Shown: in pieces, positions 1 through 13,900 of the stretch
Layout of the letters: each line of letters starts with the position of its first letter
How positions within the stretch are numbered: the first letter of the stretch is position 1
From: Aquila chrysaetos chrysaetos
Taxonomy: Eukaryota; Chordata; Aves; Accipitriformes; Accipitridae
Assembly: GCF_900496995.4 (NCBI RefSeq)
Contig: NC_044005.1
Span: 19,907,363-19,971,362, forward strand
Direction of reading: 5' to 3'
DNA length: 64,000 nucleotides
Made by a program: the position numbers and the translations under genes
The notes under the pieces: model-generated
Told to the model about the DNA's origin: nothing
What the model saw: only the letters and a program-made list of their open reading frames with translations
Database searches by the model: none

Positions 1-1159
1 TTTTAAGTAGGCAAGTAAGGATCATGGTTTTAAGGTTTCAATTTTTATTCTAATTTTACATGAATATATCTTAAGTATTTTCCTGGAAGGGGGGAAAAAA
101 AAAAAGCTCACGTTGATTTGCAACACAGTGGGGTAGTGTATTTGCCTTAGGTTTGGTGATTCCGATTGCCAGGCAGAAGGTTACAATAATATGCATATAT
201 ATATGTATTATACAGCTGAATTTTTATTTTTCAGTCTCCATCCTATGTTTTGGTGAGCTGGGAAATGGTGCGTGGCAGCGTTCTGCAGTGTATTGGTTGG
301 GGCGCTCGTGGGAAGGTGTGTTTTGGTCCTGACAGTGCCACAAATTGTGGGTCCTCCTCTGCATAGAGTTGCAGGAGGTTCAAGATGAACCAGGGAAGGT
401 GGCCCTCCCCACGGAGCCTTTGGTCTTTGGTAGCAGGGGCAGTCTCTTGGGAAATGCAAAGTGGAGTTTTGCTTGATTGGATGTACTTCTTGATGGGTTT
501 AACTTAGTTTAACAAACTGTTTTGCGGTCTGCTCCATTTTAAATCCTTTTGTGGACAACAATTCAGAGACATGAGACAGAAGAAAGAATTTTGGTATGAA
601 GAGCTATTTCTGAAAGAAATGCTTTAGGAGGAGGAGAGATGCATGGCTTGGTGGACAATGAGTTCATGCTGTTTAAGGATTAGAGGTCAGTGGAGTCACA
701 ACCACAAAGACAAGAGTGTGACAGGAAGAACACCGAGGCAAAAATGGTTGTAAAGAGCATGGAGAACAGGCAGGGAGACCAAATTTGTTCCTTCTGTTAT
801 CTCCTGTGGTCTGGCACCAGAGAGGCTGCTGTTAAATTCTGTGCTTATGTGAAATAACATTTGCTGTTTAATATGTTAGAAAATTTCACATACTCAAAAG
901 AATTCTAGAAATGAAATCTCTATGAAAATTGCTATAAAAGTTTTAATATCAGTAAAATTATGGCAAAAAAATCACCCTCCACAACCTGTCAGTATCTGAT
1001 CTTATCTGATGACTGAAATGGCTGAGGTCTAGATGCAGAATGCTTAATGCTGACTATCAGAATTAGCATCAATTAGCCTTTTTTTGCAATATTTGAAGGT
1101 CTAATGGTATTTTGGTGGTTAGAGAATCCAGTGACATGTTTTGACCTTGTATAAAACAC

Positions 1160-1228
1160 TTGGGGGTTGGAACTAGATGATCTTTAAGGTCCCTTCCAAC
1201 CCAAACCATTGTATGATTCTCTGATTCT
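1160..1228 (+). mobile_element. CR1 LINE 3'-end fragment
   Basis: The text reads as the avian CR1 3' terminus in sense orientation: a GGTTGGAACTAGATGATCTT segment, then AGGTCCCTTCCAACCC, then a degenerate 8-bp tail (ATGATTCTCTGATTCT). Only the last 70 bp or so are recognisable, typical of a severely 5'-truncated CR1. The left boundary is approximate. Confidence 0.85.
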
Positions 1229-1384
1229 TACCAGTAATGGGTGTCCCTATCAATAAAATCGTGTTAAAAATATTTTCCATGCAGTGAATAAAGTACATTT
1301 TTTGTAAGTTTGCATAAGTTGTATTGCATTCATTAACTACACCTTTAATTTAATTATGCCCTTCTGTAATTTTTTCAATTTTAC

Positions 1385-1515
1385 TCTTTAAATACGTAAA
1401 TATATATTATATATTGTATATAATAATTATAATTAATATAAATATATGAAGATACATTAGAAGATCTTATATAATTATGCATATATAACATTTATACTAT
1501 ATATAAATATATGAA
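1385..1515. repeat. AT-rich low-complexity tract
   Basis: About 130 bp consist almost wholly of A and T, with TATA/ATAT runs and imperfect short palindromes, inside NRDE2 intron 1. It is simple-sequence DNA with no recognisable coding or mobile-element content. Confidence 0.7.
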
Positions 1516-1878
1516 GTTAGAATTTTTACATGGTAAAAATTAATATTGGACAGACTTGGGTTTTTTTAAAGTATATTGCGGTGTATGAAACATTATCTGC
1601 TTTCAGTATGAACTTTTCAGTATTATTATATAGTGGGTTCTTTTAAAGCTTAGATTGATGTCAGGGGAAGATTCCAGCTCCTAAATATTTTACCTCATTA
1701 CAACCTAGTGTTCTACTAAATGGAAATTTCATGGACTGCTTTCTGATATGCTCAATTATTACACATGACTTAGTGACATTTGCCACGAATTTAGCCGTCT
1801 GCTGACTAGATTAACCCCCAACTTTAAAAAGCACAGCAAGCTAATTTGTATTGATTTCACACTTTTCTTTACCTGCAG

Positions 1879-1987
1879 AATTGGACTGGCTTAGTAACCC
1901 AAGCTTCTCTACGGAAGATGCACTATTACTGCATCAGCGTGCTACAGAAGTTGCAAATCTCATCCCTGAAAAATCACCACTAATAAG
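1879..1987 (+). CDS. NRDE2: NRDE2 coding exon 2
   Basis: It follows a CTGCAG acceptor and ends AAG before GTAGAA. The first two bases complete a Glu codon begun in the unseen exon 1, and the reading [10 protein letters not shown] is the conserved N-terminal motif of the family. It ends with two bases of an Arg codon. The following 2.0-kb intron has a G/T-rich tract at 3040-3102. Confidence 0.9.
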
Positions 1988-4900
1988 GTAGAATATACTT
2001 AGATATCTTTTAAAATAGCCTCTTTCTTTTGTCCTGCTTGTCTTTTGCTATGTGAGACCAAAATCAGGAGCTTTTAGGGCTGCTTTTCATTCCACTGTTA
2101 CGTATTTAAAAAGGCCTGAACTGAGTCATATATAAAAGTATGAATAATGCTTCCATGTCCTTTAACTTAAAATAATGAGAAATTACACTTATGCAATTAA
2201 ATTCCCATTTTCTTTTTCTCACAGCTGTGCTTAAATCATTGTTATTTCGGAATGGAAAGGGAACCGAGTGATCATGATTCTTCATTAGCTGTTGAATGTC
2301 CTAAGTGACCCTTGAAATAATGTAATGACTAAGCATCATCTTTGTGATTTCTCTGTGAAAACCAGTTCAATCAGCCATTTCACAGTCAAGTTTTTTACTT
2401 TTTAAAAACTAGTTGAAGATGTGAATTAATGAAATATTACATGTATCAAGTTGTGCGGCTATGTAGAACATGCTGATCACTGAAGTGGGTGATTATATTC
2501 TTTTATAAAAATGAGCTTTAAGCAGCCATGTTTGCTGAAGAACTACTTTTAATACCTTCACTAGAATAGTTGCTCTACTTAGCTTATCTACACTATAACT
2601 AGCACATAATAATTAATGGAATCAAGTTGCAGTTGCCAAGTTCAAAAACTTAGTCACTTTTAATTTGATACAAGCTTCTGTGTTTACGATGACTGTTGGT
2701 GGTCATGATAGAGAATGTCTTTATAATAACAATCACAGCTGAATACATCTTTTTGTATGCTTATTCTTACATTTACACGTATTGTGTGATTGAAATGCAA
2801 TCACTGTTCTGTTTATCAGTCATATTCTGTTTATAGGTCTTCAAATCTTTTCAGGACTTAAATGTCATAAAACTAAGGAATTTACAAATTACCATTCAGA
2901 TAGAATGACATAGTAAACCCACCATAATTAATATTTGAAAAAGAATTTGTCAAAAAATGTGTACAGAGAAATGTTTTATCTTTCACCTATTAATAGCGTA
3001 CATTCTCAGTTCAATAAAAACTAATTACTCCAACATAGTTGGTGGTTTTTTGGGGGGTTTTGGTTTGGTTTTTTGGTTTGGGGGAGTGTGTGTATGTTTG
3101 TTTTAAAGGCCTGCTGATGGTTCTCCCATGGCTTCTTTTTTTCTTAGTGCCCTTAAATAAATTGTGTAAGGGTTTTTTTTGAGGTGCCTTGCTTCTGAAA
3201 TGCTGCATTTTATTTTATTGACATATTAGGAACACTGAGACTTGTCACTTCTTTCTTTTATTGAAAGATTCCAGAAAAACTGTTTAAAAAGAACTTGTGC
3301 TTTAATTAAGTGTTAGAGAAGACCTCCATTATTTCACTTGATTATTAAGTATGGGAGTGTATATAGTATGTACAGTGATATACACATGTTCTGCCAAAAC
3401 TATTTGTCCATTGTGTGATCTCTCAGTAAGCCAGTTGTGTGTTGCATGTAGTGTTTGTTACTACATTATATTACATGATAACATTAATTCAGTAGCCATC
3501 AAAAATTGTTCCTTGATTGGTGAGATTTGAATTTCTAATCTGGAAGTGATTTTAAAAGTATATTTTTGATATTTCTTATGTAAATCATAAAGAAACAAGG
3601 AATAAAAGTGCAGATCTTTTCTTTTGCAGGTCACCCTGAAAGATTTCTTATCCTTTTAGCTTGACCTAAGTTGTCTTAGCAAAGTTAGGAAATGTTATCA
3701 GCTCAGTCATCTTCTTTAATTCGGTGATGATAACAGATGGATATTTATACGGATCGCACATCAAAATGCCTTTGACAATTAAAACTTTAAGACTGGTTGT
3801 CAGTAATTCCAGCAGCTGAAAAAATAAAGATAGTTGTTATTTAATGCAGACTTATATCACTTTCATTGTATAAGTTTCTGCTAATTCTGTTCTCCAAAAA
3901 TACAGGGAGAATAAAGGTAAAAGGTAAAATGATTCTGAACTTTCTTATGGTGGTATTTCTTTACAGTTTTACTACGTAGATACATAGGTATGTATAGATA
4001 TATGTACTTGTTTCCAAGCAGGACTACCTCAAAATCAGAGTTGTCAGGGGAAGGTGATACAGATGAGAGTCTGAAACAGTCAAGTAAGAAAAGGAAAAAG
4101 AAAAAGAAGAAGCATCACAACTATAAGAAGACAAAAAAGAAAACAAAAGGCGACTCCAGTAGCAGTGAATTGGACTGGGACACTAAGCACATCAAGGACA
4201 AAGCTGAAGGAAGTGGCAGAAATCATGAAAAGGAAGGAGCAGCAAAGTATGTATTTATTAATGCTATGCAAGATATAAATTCATTGTGTTCTTGTACTTG
4301 TCTCTTCAACTTTATGAGTTAAATTCTTACCACTGGTGGGTTCTTGTTTTCTGAGCTGTATATGACTAAACGTGCATTCAAAGCAATGAAAATAGAATTA
4401 GAACCACTTGTTTAATCATATCTGAAAAACTGTGACTAAAATATTCTCTGAAGTACTGTTCTGCAGAATAAAGCATGGTATGGCGGTAATGAAATATATT
4501 TTTAAAGACATGTAGAGGCTTATGTTGAGTTTTTGTAAGCATCTTGTTTCCTTTCATGGTTCTTCTTTTGGGAGAGTTTGGAGAGGGATTGCATTAAACA
4601 TTATTCTCCATTAGTGCAAAAGACTAAATGTACAGTTCTGTTTGCCTTGTAATATAACTTCCTCCTCACAGAGTTAACATTTCCTTTTTTTCATATTAAG
4701 ACAAAGTTTGTTGTAGGATTTAACATTTCTTTTATGTCCACCCATTTATTGCTCTATGCTGTGTGCTTCATACTTCTTGCTAATGGTACACCTAGATGGG
4801 TATTTGAAGAATTGAAATTGAAATTGTTTTGCTAGATCTTTTTTGTTAACTCCAGGAGCTCTAAAGTGCTGTCTAATTAGTGGAGGTGTCATTTTTTTAT

Positions 4901-7900
4901 GGAACAAGAAAAAATAGGTATGTAGTGACTAGTGTGATGTTTGAGCAGTAAAAGAGGTTCTGTGAATGCACTGTGTATTCCAGTTTGGCATACCTAGCTG
5001 TGCTTTTCTCAGTCTGTTGGCTTTTGATCATTTCATTCAAAGTGGCCCAATCTAACTGGCTGTATAAGTTGCCTTTCCCTGTTTCTCATAATGTTTGAGC
5101 AGCCATTTTGCCTCTCTCTGATTCGCTTGTTCCTGTTTTTTCTTCAGCATCAGCAGCTCTGGCTCTAATTCACAGCATTGCAGCTGCTCCTGGGGACAGA
5201 GTGAGGATTTGGTGACACTGAGGAATTGTTGTTACAGCTGGGTGTAGTCCAGACAGTCGTTGACCTTCCCCCAGTTTACAACTTTTCCCAAGGCAGACTA
5301 ACCAGGAGCTGAGAGCACAGGCTTGTGGGCATGTGCCTATGCCAAGGGAATCTTAACATTGTTTCCCTGTGGAAGAATGGCAGTGGTACTGGAGGTGTTG
5401 TCCAATGCCTCTAGCCATACTCACCTCCTCCCTTATGAAGACTGTGTTGTTGGCTTGTGGTGGCTAAGGCTTACTTGGCTGTGAGGAAGCACAGTAAAAA
5501 TCATTGGGATGCTAAGACCATTCTGCTCTGCCCAGTCACTCTTGTCCTTGGTGGAACGGTGTCTGGGCTGGATGGAATGGACTTATGTGCTGAACCTGGT
5601 TCATCAGCTGTTTGCTACACTGGGCCAACCAGCCAGTGCATTGCCCAAATGAAAGGGTTGAAGTTCTTCCAGGGTATCTATTTTTACTTCTTTCCATAAA
5701 TTGTTGATCCTGAGAGAATATTGAGTTTTCAGGGGACTGCTTTTGAAACCTGAACCACAAAATTGCTCTAAATACAATAGGTCTTGTCAAATTTTAGAAA
5801 GCTTCTCAAGACTATAAAACTCATTTACTAAATTACATATTTGTAACATGAATTCAGGTTGGAAGTTCAGAGTTGTCTACAGTTCAGAGGCAGGTGGCAA
5901 CTTCCACTGAAGTTCATTTGCATAACTGTAATCCATAAACCACTTCGATGCACACTGTTTTATCAAATGCATGGGTATAATTACAGCTAATCAACACAAT
6001 TCTCTTGTAGATTAACCTCTTTTTCTTAATTGTAGCATCTTACTAAGACAAAAGTAAATTTTGGAAGTAGTAATATATGGCTTTTAGATTATAGTTTGCC
6101 AAGCAATTGATTGGTTAAATCTGGTCATTACCTTTCATAATTGCGAATCCAATTTTTGGAACTGCAAGGAGTGTTTGTGTTTTGTTTTGATGGTCCTATT
6201 AGTGTATTTGTAGTTGGTTTTTTTGAGCGTGTGACTGACTGCAATAATGGATCATGTACCATGACTTTGAGTAAATTAAATTATTATGAACTATAAAAAC
6301 GCAATGTCCCCTGGGTTTTGTAAACGCTTAGAATATGTGCACAAATGCTTAGAATATACTACATCTCCTTTTCTGCAGTCTAGATAAGAAAACATCAAAT
6401 CTTACCAGCAATCGCTGTGTTTGGCTTGATGATATCCAGGCTTTCACGGCAGAATCCTTCAGAATAGACAAGAAACCAGACCCTGCAAACTGGGCCTACA
6501 AATCCCTGTATCGAGGGGACATAGCAAGGTACAGTATGTTGGTTTCTATTGGTATTCAAACTATCACAGAATCACCATCTCAAGATTCTTTAACTTGAGT
6601 CTGGCTGTGAAATTTTTATGTAGAAGATGAGAAAATAAGGTAACTGAATAGTTTATTTAAAAATTTGACTTTGCATTGGGCATAAATATCTTAAAAGGCA
6701 AAAGATGCCATGAAATAATGGGAATAAAGTGCATGATTTTCATTTTTGCTAAAAACATTCTCTGTGTAGTAGTAGACTGCAGGCATCTGAACTTGTAGAA
6801 CTGTCATGTGGAGGTGGCAGCATGGGGTAGATTCAAAAGCATAATTTTGAGGTCAGAAATCCCAGGTTCTGTTACAGATCGTCGTTGGGTAAGTGCCCCT
6901 TTTGATCTCTGTTGTTCTGTTTCTGTGCCTGAAAGGGAAATGAAGGTACTGGTTATTTCATACTAGATTTGTCAAGAGGTTTGCTTACTTGAGTAGTTTG
7001 ATATCCTTGCAAAAAAAACCCAAACCAAACCATACAGGTACTTTCTTAGCAAACAGATTCTGTGTTAGATCACCCAGACATTATACTAAAGGGTATCTAT
7101 CTCATGCATTACTACATTTCAAATGAGTCTAGAGGAAATTGTATATTCAACATCCTTAGTGGGTTACTGGTACTGTGATGACCCTTCAGAACATTTCCCT
7201 GCATTAACGGAGAAGCCCATCTAAAGGAGCCTACACTGGGCTTGTGCATTATGTATGTACACTTACCTCTTGATATTCTCCAGGAAAATTGTTTACTATA
7301 TATAAAAAGTAATTATTTGTGTAGGAGGGAGGATTTATGGGTTTTATTTTTGTGGTGTAGATACCTTTGCAGTAAAATTGCCTGGTTACAATCCATTCCA
7401 ATTTTCTGCCATCTTTGGATTGTCAGCTATCGTTTGAGATGTAAAGTGTTATTTTAGCATTGCATGTCACTATGTCTGTCACTGAAATGACATTCTTGGT
7501 AATATTTTAAGATGGTATTTTCCTTTCTTAATCCACAGGATTATTGTGGCCTTTATGAACCTGGTCTCTCTTTCCTCTCCACTCCCCCTCCGCCCCACTT
7601 CTTGGCATGCAAAACGCATAGAGGCTTAGGGATACAGAAAGATATTACCAGACTGAACTACTGGTGTCTGATTTTTCAGTTTAAAAGAACCTAATCTAAA
7701 TAGCCTTAAATGATGCTGTCTGTTGTTCTTTCTCCAGATTTGTCTACGGGGGTTAAAATGATAGGAGGAAAACAAAATTTTCTTCTGCTGAGTATGACAG
7801 ATACTGTTGAACTCAGAGGAAGCTTAGTATGCTAATAAAAGTTGTGATGGCACTGAAAAAATACATAAATTGAAGTCTTAAATAATGAGAAAGTTACCAA

Positions 7901-10900
7901 GTTCTTATGCTTTTGAAGGTCTGTGCATACATTATTTGGGTCAATTTGAATTAAAGTACTTCTTCCATGCTTTCTTTCAAAAGGGAGGTATCTTTTCTAA
8001 CATGTATTTTAGAACATGTTTAATTGTAATTTTCCTTCTAAGATATAAGAGGAGAGGAGAGTCCTGTCTTGGCATAGATGCAAAGAAACAGTGTATAACT
8101 TGGGACAGTTCTGCATCAAAAAGGAAGCAATTACAGAGGCGACCTGAGCGCTATTTCACAAAGAACAATGTGAAGATGCTGAACACAGATGGGATTCCTG
8201 TTTGCAATAAAAGTTCTCCATCTGACCCAACTGCTTTTATACCAGTTTTCCAAATGGAAACTGATGATCCTTCTGACACAACAGACGTGAATCCTCTTGG
8301 GATTTATGATCCATCAACTACAGTGTGGCTACAAGGAAAAGGGTGCAAGAGTACAGACCATGAGCCTGTCAATATGCAGCAAACAATTCAAGAGCCTGGG
8401 ATAAACATTAACTCCATTCTAATGTCAAAAGTGGAAGAACATAACAAGAAAGTCAGAGAAAACCCAAGAGATATTAATGCTTGGATGGAATTTGTTTCTT
8501 TTCAGGTATGTAGTCTGACAGACCTAGTTGCTTATTGTAAATAATAAATACATGAATGTTATATTGTAGTTTAATTTGTTTAGGAGTGTATATCTTCTAT
8601 TGGTGAAGAATGAGCTGTTAATTTATCTTCACAAATGTCAGCATTCTCATGATTCTAGTGATGATTCTTCCTAATGTTGTAATGATTTTTCTTTTTGTTT
8701 TAAGGATGAATTAATGAGAGGACCTAGCCCTTATGCCAGTAAAGGAGAGCAGGAAGTAAGAAGAAAATCACTGAAGTTAATCTTAGAAAAGAAACTGGCT
8801 ATTTTAGAGAGGGCAATTGAAAGCAATCCAAGTAATGTTGATCTGAAACTTGCCAGGCTGAAGCTTTGCACAGAATTCTGGGAACCACCAGCTTTAATCA
8901 AAGAATGGCAGAAGCTAATTTTCTTACATCCCAATAATCCAGAGCTGTGGAAGAAATATCTCCTGTTCTGTCAAAGTCAGTTCACTACCTTTTCTGTTTC
9001 AAAAATCAATAGTCTCTATGGAAAATGTTTGACTACATTGGCAGCTGTACAGGATGGCAGCATGGTTTCACATCCTCTACTGCCTGGCACAGAAGAAGCT
9101 ATGCTAGGTAAGGTTCTTTCTATTTCATGTTATGGTCAGAATGGTCTTCATAGGAGTTGACTACATTCTCTATAAGAATAGACTTTCCTCTGTATTACAG
9201 GAAGTTTTTATTCTCTTCGAAATGCCTGGCATCCTGATTTCTTAGCTGATAATTAAAGTAGATATTCCAACCAAATACAGATATAGCAGATGCTTTCCTT
9301 CCCCAGGATAGTTTGTGATATAACATCCAGTAAAGTCTAATGTGCTTATCAGTTTACAGTACAAGTGTTAAGGTTGGAGAATTGCAGCCAATAGCTGAGA
9401 GAGATGCTTTTACCTTTAAAAATGTTTATTTAAAAAAAGGAAAAAGATTGGCTTGTGAAAGAAACAATTATCTCTTGTTCCAAAATTTTATAGTTAATTA
9501 CTTTCATCCAGAAAAGAGAAGGGACATGGGAAGTCTGATGTGAAATTTTCTTGAGAATCCCAGTTCATAGATGGAGAATTCTAAACTGTAATACCATGTG
9601 GTTATGCCCTTTGTATTTATTGTGTGCATATATCTACCACTTATGATTTATTATATAGTTATCCCTGGAAGGAAAATTAGTGAGATGGTTAGGATGCTGG
9701 TCTGGCTCCAGGGAAGAAACGAGTTCATGCTCAGTTCTGGCATGGGCTTTAAATTTATTTGGAGCTAAATGACTTAACCTATCCCATTTCAATTTTGCTT
9801 CTCTACCTTGGGGTGGGGGGGTCATTGTGATTATTACACTGAGGAGGGGGAAATACTAGTGTCACCATGAATGTGTTTGGGTTTTTTTTTTTCTTTTAAA
9901 ATTTGTTTTAAATCTTAGAGGAGACTATTATGAAGCAGTCCGCATTTCTTCATGTGTGGCATAGTCCAAGGAACCTCTGTTTTTCCTCTAACTGCTGTTT
10001 GAGCAGTGGTGCTATCTGTTATGCAATATCCAGTCTGGACTTACAGATTGAGATGCTGGATTACAAATTAGTTTCAGGTGTTCAGATCTCTTATGGTCTT
10101 TGGTTGATTCACCTTGGATCAAGCACTGGAAAAAGTGCTGTAAAGGAAAAATCCTGTGCTGGCAGGTGGATATTGTACTGCCTGATAGCTTCTAATTGTT
10201 TCTGCCATCTCTGATTTCCAACACTTCAGTCACTTTGTACAGTAACCACAATGAATGGTTCTTAGGACAAATGTTTTATGCAGCATCTATTTTTTCAAGC
10301 AGGGAGGTTTTTCTTTCATTTTGATTCCCTGCATAGAACATATTTGACTCATTAAATACTGTTTGTCAACTGTTATGAGAAATTTGTTTTTTTAATGGAC
10401 TTCCTTTAACTAGTTAACTGTATTAGATTGATTGACGTTTTTCAAAATACTTGTTTGCTGGCAATGTCTGTAGATAGGTTAAAATGAAAATGAACTCAAC
10501 TTTGTGTTTCTGTTCCACTCTTAATGTCTTGTTCTGTATTAAGACTATAGTGATTTGTTTATGAACACTGCTGAAGGTTTTGGGGTTTGGTTTGGGGTTT
10601 TTTGTTTTGTTTTTTCACCCTTTGGAATTGAAGTGATAGGAGTGGAGAAATTTCTTGATCTGAGATTTTTTTTTTTTTTAGTGATTCAACTACCTAATTC
10701 TTGGGCTGGATTTGAACTGTTAGTGTACTTATTAGGAAGATTACCAAATTGTTCGTTAAGATAAATATACAAAGAGTTTCACAAATTAATTATGAGGTGG
10801 GTAGCAGTGTGGATGTATGGTAGGCTTGTATCTTCAACCTTTGACCTTTGCTAATGACAAAGTGTAAGAGCTAATTTTAAATAGTGGTGGACTGTGCCAT

Positions 10901-13900
10901 CTAGTGTTCAATTCAGTATGCTGTACTATCTGCTTGGAAATAGGTGGGAGTTTTTTTAAAACATGACATTTAAGAAAGCAGGTAAAATGAATTTAAAATT
11001 ATAGATAAGTTTTTACTTAAATTTTGAGATAACAATTTGTAACATTTTAAATTTACTAGGAACTGTTAATATAAAGCAGATAAAGGTAAGTATTCTCAAA
11101 TTTTGCTGTGGAAAGGGAGTCCTATTTTTCAAATTGTACCTACTGATTGGGGAGAAACATCCTTATCCTTTAGGTCAGTTCAGCTGCAGAAGTATCTTAG
11201 CATCATGGACTGAATTGATGCTGTTTTCAGCTTTTAGCACAGAGAAAATGCTGATCTTTGCATTTCTTCAAATATCTTTTTTATCATGCAGAAAATCTTA
11301 TGCTGTAATTTATTTTTGGCTCCAGTTTGGCAGCAAGTCCTGATGAGATATTCTCTACATTCAGACTATTTTAATGAAAGTTCATCTGTCTGAAGCCGAG
11401 AAACTAGGAAAGGACCATTTTTTCAGTGTCAGTTGGACACAGTGCCTAAATTGGTGAAAATACTTCAGAAGATTCTATTATATACTTAAACATACTTTTT
11501 GTTGTTTAAATGTCTTCAGAAATCTCAGAGTCTTTGTTATCAGAAACAATCATTGATTTGCAGGAAAATCAGATGAAATGCCTAGTTTGTATATTCTAGC
11601 TGAATTCAAATTTTTATGTGCACACATCCAATGTAAATCTGAATACAGGTATAAGGAGTAAATAATTTGCCACTTCTTAGTATTAAAAAATAAGATGATC
11701 ATTAGAAGAGATTGATGGTAACCTATGTTGTAACGTGTGTGTATCTAGACACTTAAATATTTTGATTGTTTAAAACCCTCCAAAGCCAATGCATTTAGTG
11801 AAGAAACAATAGTTTTTGAAGAACTGTTTTCAAAACTACCAATGAACTACTTAGGCCTTGATTTATGGGTTTGGGGTTTTTTTGCAAGCCAATTAAGATG
11901 ATAATTTAAAGCAACTTGGTTTTTGAACAGCCACTGTTTTGTTAAGACTTGAGTGTAATTTGGAGTGATGGAATATCTCTGAAATGTACTTGAACTGCCT
12001 AGTAATAGATGTGTTTATAATACCTGTTATTTCTCCAGCTCTTTCATTTAAGATTTTTGTTGCAAATATATGAATAGAAAAACTGGGACTTTGCTTCCCT
12101 TTTTAAGCTGAGACTTGAGGCTCAGTGTTTGGTAGGGATATGGCAGTGATGACAGAAATAATTTGTTGAAGAGCAAGGGACAGGACTCTTCTCTACTTTC
12201 AAGTAGTAATACTTTGACCAAAAGACCGGACTTCTCTTAGCTGAGTTCTTATGTAAAGGAAAATAAAATGGGAATGACAGTTGGAATGAAAATGGTGTAT
12301 TCCCGACATATTACCAGTGTAACTATGTAATGCAAAAATGAGACAAAAAGGATTTTTGTTGTAAATGCTTACTGTGTGAATTGTAATAATGCCCAGCATC
12401 TTCAAAGAGGACTATGACCCACTCTGACAAATGTTGGATAAACTGAAGTTGGAACTTTTATTCATCAACAAGGATGGTGCATGTATGGCATGAATAAAAA
12501 GTCATTTCTTTGGCACGTTTAAAGTGGGAGGTCTTAAAATTAATTAAACTACAACAATTTTGACATGCATTTATGCTAGTTACTTCCTGTGTTTTGGACT
12601 TTGATACTGTTACAAAACAATTATGCTCTACAGCACTTCATGTATGTCTTCTGTATATTTGTGGGCTCTAATAAAATACTTTGCAACAAAATTTATTTGA
12701 AATATTAAAATTTTATCTTCTTTACTTTACAGCTATATTTATTCAGCAGTGCCACTTTCTGAGACAGGCTGGCCATTCTGAGAAAGCAGTGTCTTTGTTT
12801 CAGGCTCTGATTGACTTCACCTTCTTTAAACCTGACAGTGTAAAAGATCTGCCAACAAGGGGACAGGTAGCAATTTCCATTTAAATGGGTGCATGTCCTT
12901 GTGTATTACAGAGAATGCTGTAACAGAAAAATGTTGATGATTTTTTAAGGACATAGGGAAATATTTTGAATGGCAACTTACTTTGCAGTTCTTCAAGGTG
13001 ATGCTTGCTTTGGAAAAATGCTTGTGGGTCCTCTGGAACTGCATGCCAAATGGCTGCTTCTACTGTATATGATAGAAGTATGATAATAGGTCATTTCATG
13101 TTTTCTTTTTTACTAATTAAAGATGGAAAAAAATGAGCTGGCTGACCAATGTCTGTGCTTAGTTAGCACTTCCCCTGGTTCTTTTCCCCAAAACTGCTGT
13201 TGTTTTGTTACTGTTGATGGAGAAAGCTGCTAGGACCTGTAATCTACTTCTGTTCTAGACAGTTCTTGCAAACGTTTCTTTGGTTCTCTGTTACCTGTTG
13301 TTTTCACTAATTCTTTGATGGCTACATTAGGAGCACCTTCATGCTTTAAAGTATCTTTTCTTTGACCTGTGAGATTCCATTCAGCTTATTCTGTTAAAGT
13401 ACTAAGTCACTTTTTCTCTTGATTTGCTCAGGAGAATGTTGGGTGTGCACCTCAATAATAATCAGTAAGTTAATATTTAGAGGGGGCTGTTGCTGCTGTA
13501 GCATCATCCCACTGAATTGTCAGGAGCTGCTTCCTTTTTAATGAGTGGTAGGGAGGGCCACCAGTTAGGCAGCTGGTACCATAGAGGACAGAAATTGAAT
13601 TTCCTTCTATTACTTCACCTCCTTCCCCAGCAACCACTACTGAGACTCCAAGTTTTGCTCTCTAGATTAATGCTGTTGCCCACCAATGGAGCAATCTTGT
13701 AGTTTAAATAATAGTGCTGTCTTCTTAAAGAGCCAAAAGTTTAGAGTTCAATCATAATTATCATGCAGGATGGGAGATTTGGTATAGTTAGACAGATAAA
13801 GCTCGAGTTATACTTCCAGTCATTTGAAAAACTGCAAGATTATCTGTAGCGTTTAAAAACTCTTAAGAAAGCAGGATAGAGAGGAACCTCAGTTTAAAAG

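Larger units (their letters stand above)
1..1878 (+). other. 3' part of NRDE2 intron 1
   Basis: No coding exon is visible here. The first in-window NRDE2 exon starts in phase 1 (it needs one base from an upstream exon), and this stretch has no CpG-rich promoter, so I infer that coding exon 1 (about 21 codons in human) lies left of the window. The interval holds a CR1 3' tail near 1160-1228 and a strongly AT-rich tract near 1385-1515; the rest looks unique. Confidence 0.75.

Noticed and set aside
7885-8042. Open frame running into NRDE2 exon 5
   Set aside because: Intronic readthrough: the acceptor and phase with exon 4 fit exactly at 8043.
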